A stretch of DNA of 14,194 bases from Pseudolabrys sp. (GTDB taxonomy: Bacteria > Pseudomonadota > Alphaproteobacteria > Rhizobiales > Xanthobacteraceae). The translations under genes and the position numbers were made by a program. The notes under the pieces are model-generated. The model was not told the origin of the DNA, ran no database searches, and saw only the letters and a program-made list of their open reading frames with translations. This document shows positions 12,319 to 14,194 of the stretch, in pieces (the first letter of the stretch is position 1; each line of letters starts with the position of its first letter). The stretch spans positions 1 through 14,194 of the forward strand of contig JAHCKF010000045.1 in NCBI GenBank assembly GCA_026125925.1. Reading direction: 5' to 3'.

Positions 12319-12389
12319 GCGACCGGCGCTTGCCGGGTCTTTCCAGCCATAACCGGATTCGCCGGGCGGTCCTAGCGTGCGGCGCCGTG

Positions 12390-12409
12390 GGCGAAAGGGC
12401 TGTTTCGCC
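12390..12409. promoter_or_regulatory. Dyad directly upstream of the purE promoter
   Basis: GGCGAAA (12390-12396) and TTTCGCC (12403-12409) are perfect complements around GGGCTG. The right arm ends at the base before the -35 box of purE. Position and symmetry suggest a regulator site for purE or for the divergent cyclase gene. It differs from the E. coli PurR dyad, so which protein binds is unknown. Confidence 0.45.
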
Positions 12410-12437
12410 TTGCCAGCGGGGGGTCAAAACCTATAAT
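12410..12437 (+). promoter_or_regulatory. sigma70-type promoter of purEK
   Basis: TTGCCA (12410-12415, 5 of 6) and a perfect TATAAT (12432-12437) are separated by 16 bases. A start near 12444 would give a leader of about 40 bases to the purE start codon. This is the best promoter in the window. Confidence 0.75.
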
Positions 12438-12484
12438 CCGCCGCTTTCCTGCGCCGGGGGTGGCGCCGTTCGGGGAGCGCCATC

Positions 12485-12982
12485 TTGGCAAAGAAAAACG
12501 TGGCTAAGCCGGTCGCCGTGATCATGGGCAGTCAGTCCGACTGGGCCACGATGAAGCATGCCACCGACACGCTCGACGCACTCGGCATCGGCCATGAAGC
12601 GCTGATCGTCTCGGCGCACCGCACGCCGAAGCGGCTCTACGACTTCGCCCATTCGGCGCGCGACAAGGGCTTCAAGGTGGTGATCGCCGGCGCCGGCGGC
12701 GCCGCGCACTTGCCCGGCATGACGGCGTCGATGACGCCGCTGCCCGTGCTCGGCGTACCGATCAACACCCATGCCCTCGAGGGCAAGGATTCGCTGCTGT
12801 CGATCCTGCAGATGCCCGGCGGCATTCCGGTCGGCACCCTGGCGATCGGCAAGGCCGGCGCCATCAACGCCGCCCTGCTCGCCGCCGCCATCCTCGCGCT
12901 GTCTGATGCCAAGATCGCCAAGCGGCTTGACGCCTGGCGCGCCAAGCAGACCAAAGCCGTGGCGAAGAAGCCTAAAGATTGA
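12485..12982 (+). CDS. purE: N5-carboxyaminoimidazole ribonucleotide mutase
   Basis: A 165-residue class I PurE that converts N5-CAIR to CAIR in purine synthesis, acting after PurK. Signature segments are MGSQSDW (14-20), which binds the nucleotide phosphate, SAHRTP (43-48) with catalytic His45, [18 protein letters not shown], and the [16 protein letters not shown] segment that lines the active site of the octamer. I start at the TTG at 12485 because GGGGAG (12472-12477) lies seven bases upstream; no ATG is available before the conserved core, and the next alternative, GTG 12500, would cut the N-terminus to a few residues. The tail from residue 153 is Lys/Ala-rich ([12 protein letters not shown]). 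Its stop overlaps the purK start. Promoter at 12410-12437. Confidence 0.96.
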   Translation: MAKKNVAKPVAVIMGSQSDWATMKHATDTLDALGIGHEALIVSAHRTPKRLYDFAHSARDKGFKVVIAGAGGAAHLPGMTASMTPLPVLGVPINTHALEGKDSLLSILQMPGGIPVGTLAIGKAGAINAALLAAAILALSDAKIAKRLDAWRAKQTKAVAKKPKD

Positions 12983-14061
12983 TGCATAAACCCGGCTCGA
13001 CCATCGGCATCCTCGGCGGCGGCCAACTCGGCCGCATGCTGGCGCTCGCGGCAGCAAGGCTCGGCCTGCATTGTCATATTTATTCGCCGGAAAAAGACTC
13101 CGGCGCCTTCGAGGTGGCCAAAGCGCACACCTGCGCGGCTTACGAGGACGAAGCGGCGCTCGCCAGGTTCGCCGCCGCGGTCGATGTCATCACCTACGAG
13201 TTCGAGAACATCCCCGCGCGCACCGCCGAGGTGCTGGGCAAGCGCAAGCCGGTGCATCCGAACCCGAAGGTGCTGGAGACGACGCAGGATCGTCTGGTGG
13301 AAAAGAACTTCATTTCCAGCCTGAAGATCCCGGTGGCGCCTTACGCGCCGGTGCATTCGGCGGCGCAGCTTGCCGCCGGCCTGGAAAAGCTCGGCCGGCC
13401 GGCGGTGCTCAAGACCACGACCATGGGCTATGACGGCAAGGGCCAGGTCAAGATCATGCCCGGCGACGACGCCAATGCGGCGTGGCGCTCGCTCAAGAAC
13501 AAGCCCTGCGTGCTCGAAGGCTTCATCAAGTTCCAACGCGAAGTATCCGCGATCGCCGCGCGCTCGGCCGACGGCAAGGTCGAATGCTTCGAGGTGACCG
13601 AGAACGATCACCAGAACCACATTCTCAAGACCTCGACCGTGCCGGCCAAGGTGACCGACGAGACGGCGAAAGAAGCCGAGAAGATCGCAGCCCGCATCGC
13701 CAAGGCGCTCGATTATGTCGGCGTGCTCGGGGTCGAGATGTTCGTCGTCAAGGTCAAGGGCAAGCAGGCGCTGATGGTCAACGAGATTGCGCCGCGCGTT
13801 CACAATTCTGGACACTGGACGCTCGATGGCGCCAGCGTGTCGCAGTTCGAGCAGCACATCCGCGCGGTGGCCGGCTGGCCGCTGGCCAAGCCACTGCGGC
13901 TCGGCCGCAAGGTGCAGATGACGAACCTGATCGGCGACGAGGTGCACGATCTCGAGCCGTGGCTCACGCTGCCCGGCACGTCGCTGCATCTCTACGGCAA
14001 GCTAGAGGCGCGCGCCGGGCGCAAGATGGGCCACGTCACGCGCGTGTGGCCGGCGAAGTAG
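12982..14061 (+). CDS. purK: N5-carboxyaminoimidazole ribonucleotide synthase
   Basis: A 359-residue ATP-grasp enzyme that carboxylates AIR with ATP and bicarbonate to N5-CAIR, the substrate of PurE. GILGGGQLGRML (9-20) is the N-terminal nucleotide-like fold, TYEFENIP is a PurK hallmark, GYDGKGQ (149-155) is the ATP-grasp glycine loop, and NEIAPRVHNSGHWT (267-280) holds the metal and AIR-binding residues, followed by SQFEQHIRAV. The ATG shares one base with the purE TGA (TGATG), so translation is coupled. A TTG at 12979 would add one residue and has no advantage. All motifs are intact and the length is normal. With purE it forms a two-gene operon. Confidence 0.96.
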   Translation: MHKPGSTIGILGGGQLGRMLALAAARLGLHCHIYSPEKDSGAFEVAKAHTCAAYEDEAALARFAAAVDVITYEFENIPARTAEVLGKRKPVHPNPKVLETTQDRLVEKNFISSLKIPVAPYAPVHSAAQLAAGLEKLGRPAVLKTTTMGYDGKGQVKIMPGDDANAAWRSLKNKPCVLEGFIKFQREVSAIAARSADGKVECFEVTENDHQNHILKTSTVPAKVTDETAKEAEKIAARIAKALDYVGVLGVEMFVVKVKGKQALMVNEIAPRVHNSGHWTLDGASVSQFEQHIRAVAGWPLAKPLRLGRKVQMTNLIGDEVHDLEPWLTLPGTSLHLYGKLEARAGRKMGHVTRVWPAK

Positions 14062-14109
14062 CCGCGCTTCTTGTCCCGGACGGGACCGGACAGTTTAAGG
14101 GAGCGCCCC

Positions 14110-14194
14110 ATGTCGAAGCTGCGCGTCGCCTGTTTCTCCGTATCGCTCGACGGCTTCGGCGCCGGGCCGGAGCAGAGCCTGAAGGATCCGCTCG
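14110..14194 (+). CDS. N-terminal fragment of a dihydrofolate reductase/RibD C-terminal family protein
   Basis: The first 28 codons are present and the frame runs off the window. The ATG follows AAGGGAG (14097-14103) by six bases. The opening KLRVACFSVSLDGFGAGP matches the first strand and loop of the DHFR/RibD-like reductase family, where V-S-L-D-G-F/Y is the hallmark. It is 48 bases after purK, a gap that contains a tight inverted repeat GTCCCG/CGGGAC (14073-14086). It may be co-transcribed with purEK or separate; the fragment cannot decide substrate. Confidence 0.7.
   Translation, partial: MSKLRVACFSVSLDGFGAGPEQSLKDPL

Noticed and set aside
12637..13989. 450-codon minus-strand frame opposite purE and purK
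   Set aside because: It spans two well-supported enzymes on the other strand and its product resembles nothing; a typical GC shadow.
14073..14086. GTCCCG/CGGGAC inverted repeat after purK as a terminator
   Set aside because: The loop is only two bases and no T-run follows on the plus strand.
1..14194. Search for a mobile element, phage, defence or secretion system
   Set aside because: No integrase, transposase, toxin-antitoxin pair, nuclease, CRISPR repeat or tRNA-flanked att-like site was seen on either strand.

Overview
The window looks like a chromosomal segment of a high-GC alphaproteobacterium, most likely order Hyphomicrobiales (Bradyrhizobium, Rhodopseudomonas or Pseudolabrys-like). 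This rests on GC-rich codon use, Omp25/RopB-type barrels with the D/N-W-T/S-G-x-Y-x-G opening, a Bug-type solute-binding protein with no transporter beside it, small YdcH/DUF465 proteins, SH3 proteins of the Rhizobiales type and two intergenic palindromic elements. I see no phage, IS, CRISPR, tRNA or rRNA sequence. It reads as ordinary core and accessory chromosome rather than an island.

Layout. Bases 1-158 hold the end of a membrane protein, probably a TauE/SafE permease. A nested palindromic repeat (160-256) precedes an acyl-CoA synthetase (313-1953), and a second repeat (1956-2035) follows it. A small lipoprotein (minus) and a zinc-ribbon plus GAF protein (plus) diverge from a 362-base gene-free stretch. 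A two-SH3 envelope protein (minus, perhaps leaderless) diverges from a D-Ala-D-Ala carboxypeptidase with a C-terminal SPOR domain (plus, 4161-5339). Next is the most unusual gene, a 973-residue minus-strand outer membrane protein (5376-8297) that appears to string four beta-barrels together. It diverges from a crotonase-family enzyme (8485-9231), with a perfect 15-base palindrome between them. A small secreted protein and a Bug-family binding protein follow on the minus strand.

The right part holds two divergent DUF465 genes, the leftward one with a clear intrinsic terminator (10817-10862), then a soluble diguanylate cyclase (minus). The purine genes purE and purK follow (plus, overlapping by one base), driven by a near-consensus sigma70 promoter with a dyad directly upstream. 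The window ends in the first 28 codons of a probable dihydrofolate-reductase/RibD-like protein.

Functional themes. PurE and PurK form the one clear two-step pathway unit, converting AIR to CAIR in purine synthesis. The carboxypeptidase, SH3 protein, lipoprotein, multi-barrel protein and small secreted protein are envelope components. The acyl-CoA synthetase and crotonase are acyl-CoA enzymes but are 6.5 kb apart and not an operon. I found no convincing new multi-gene system. The best candidates for novelty are the tandem-barrel protein with its divergent palindrome and the zinc-ribbon/GAF protein.
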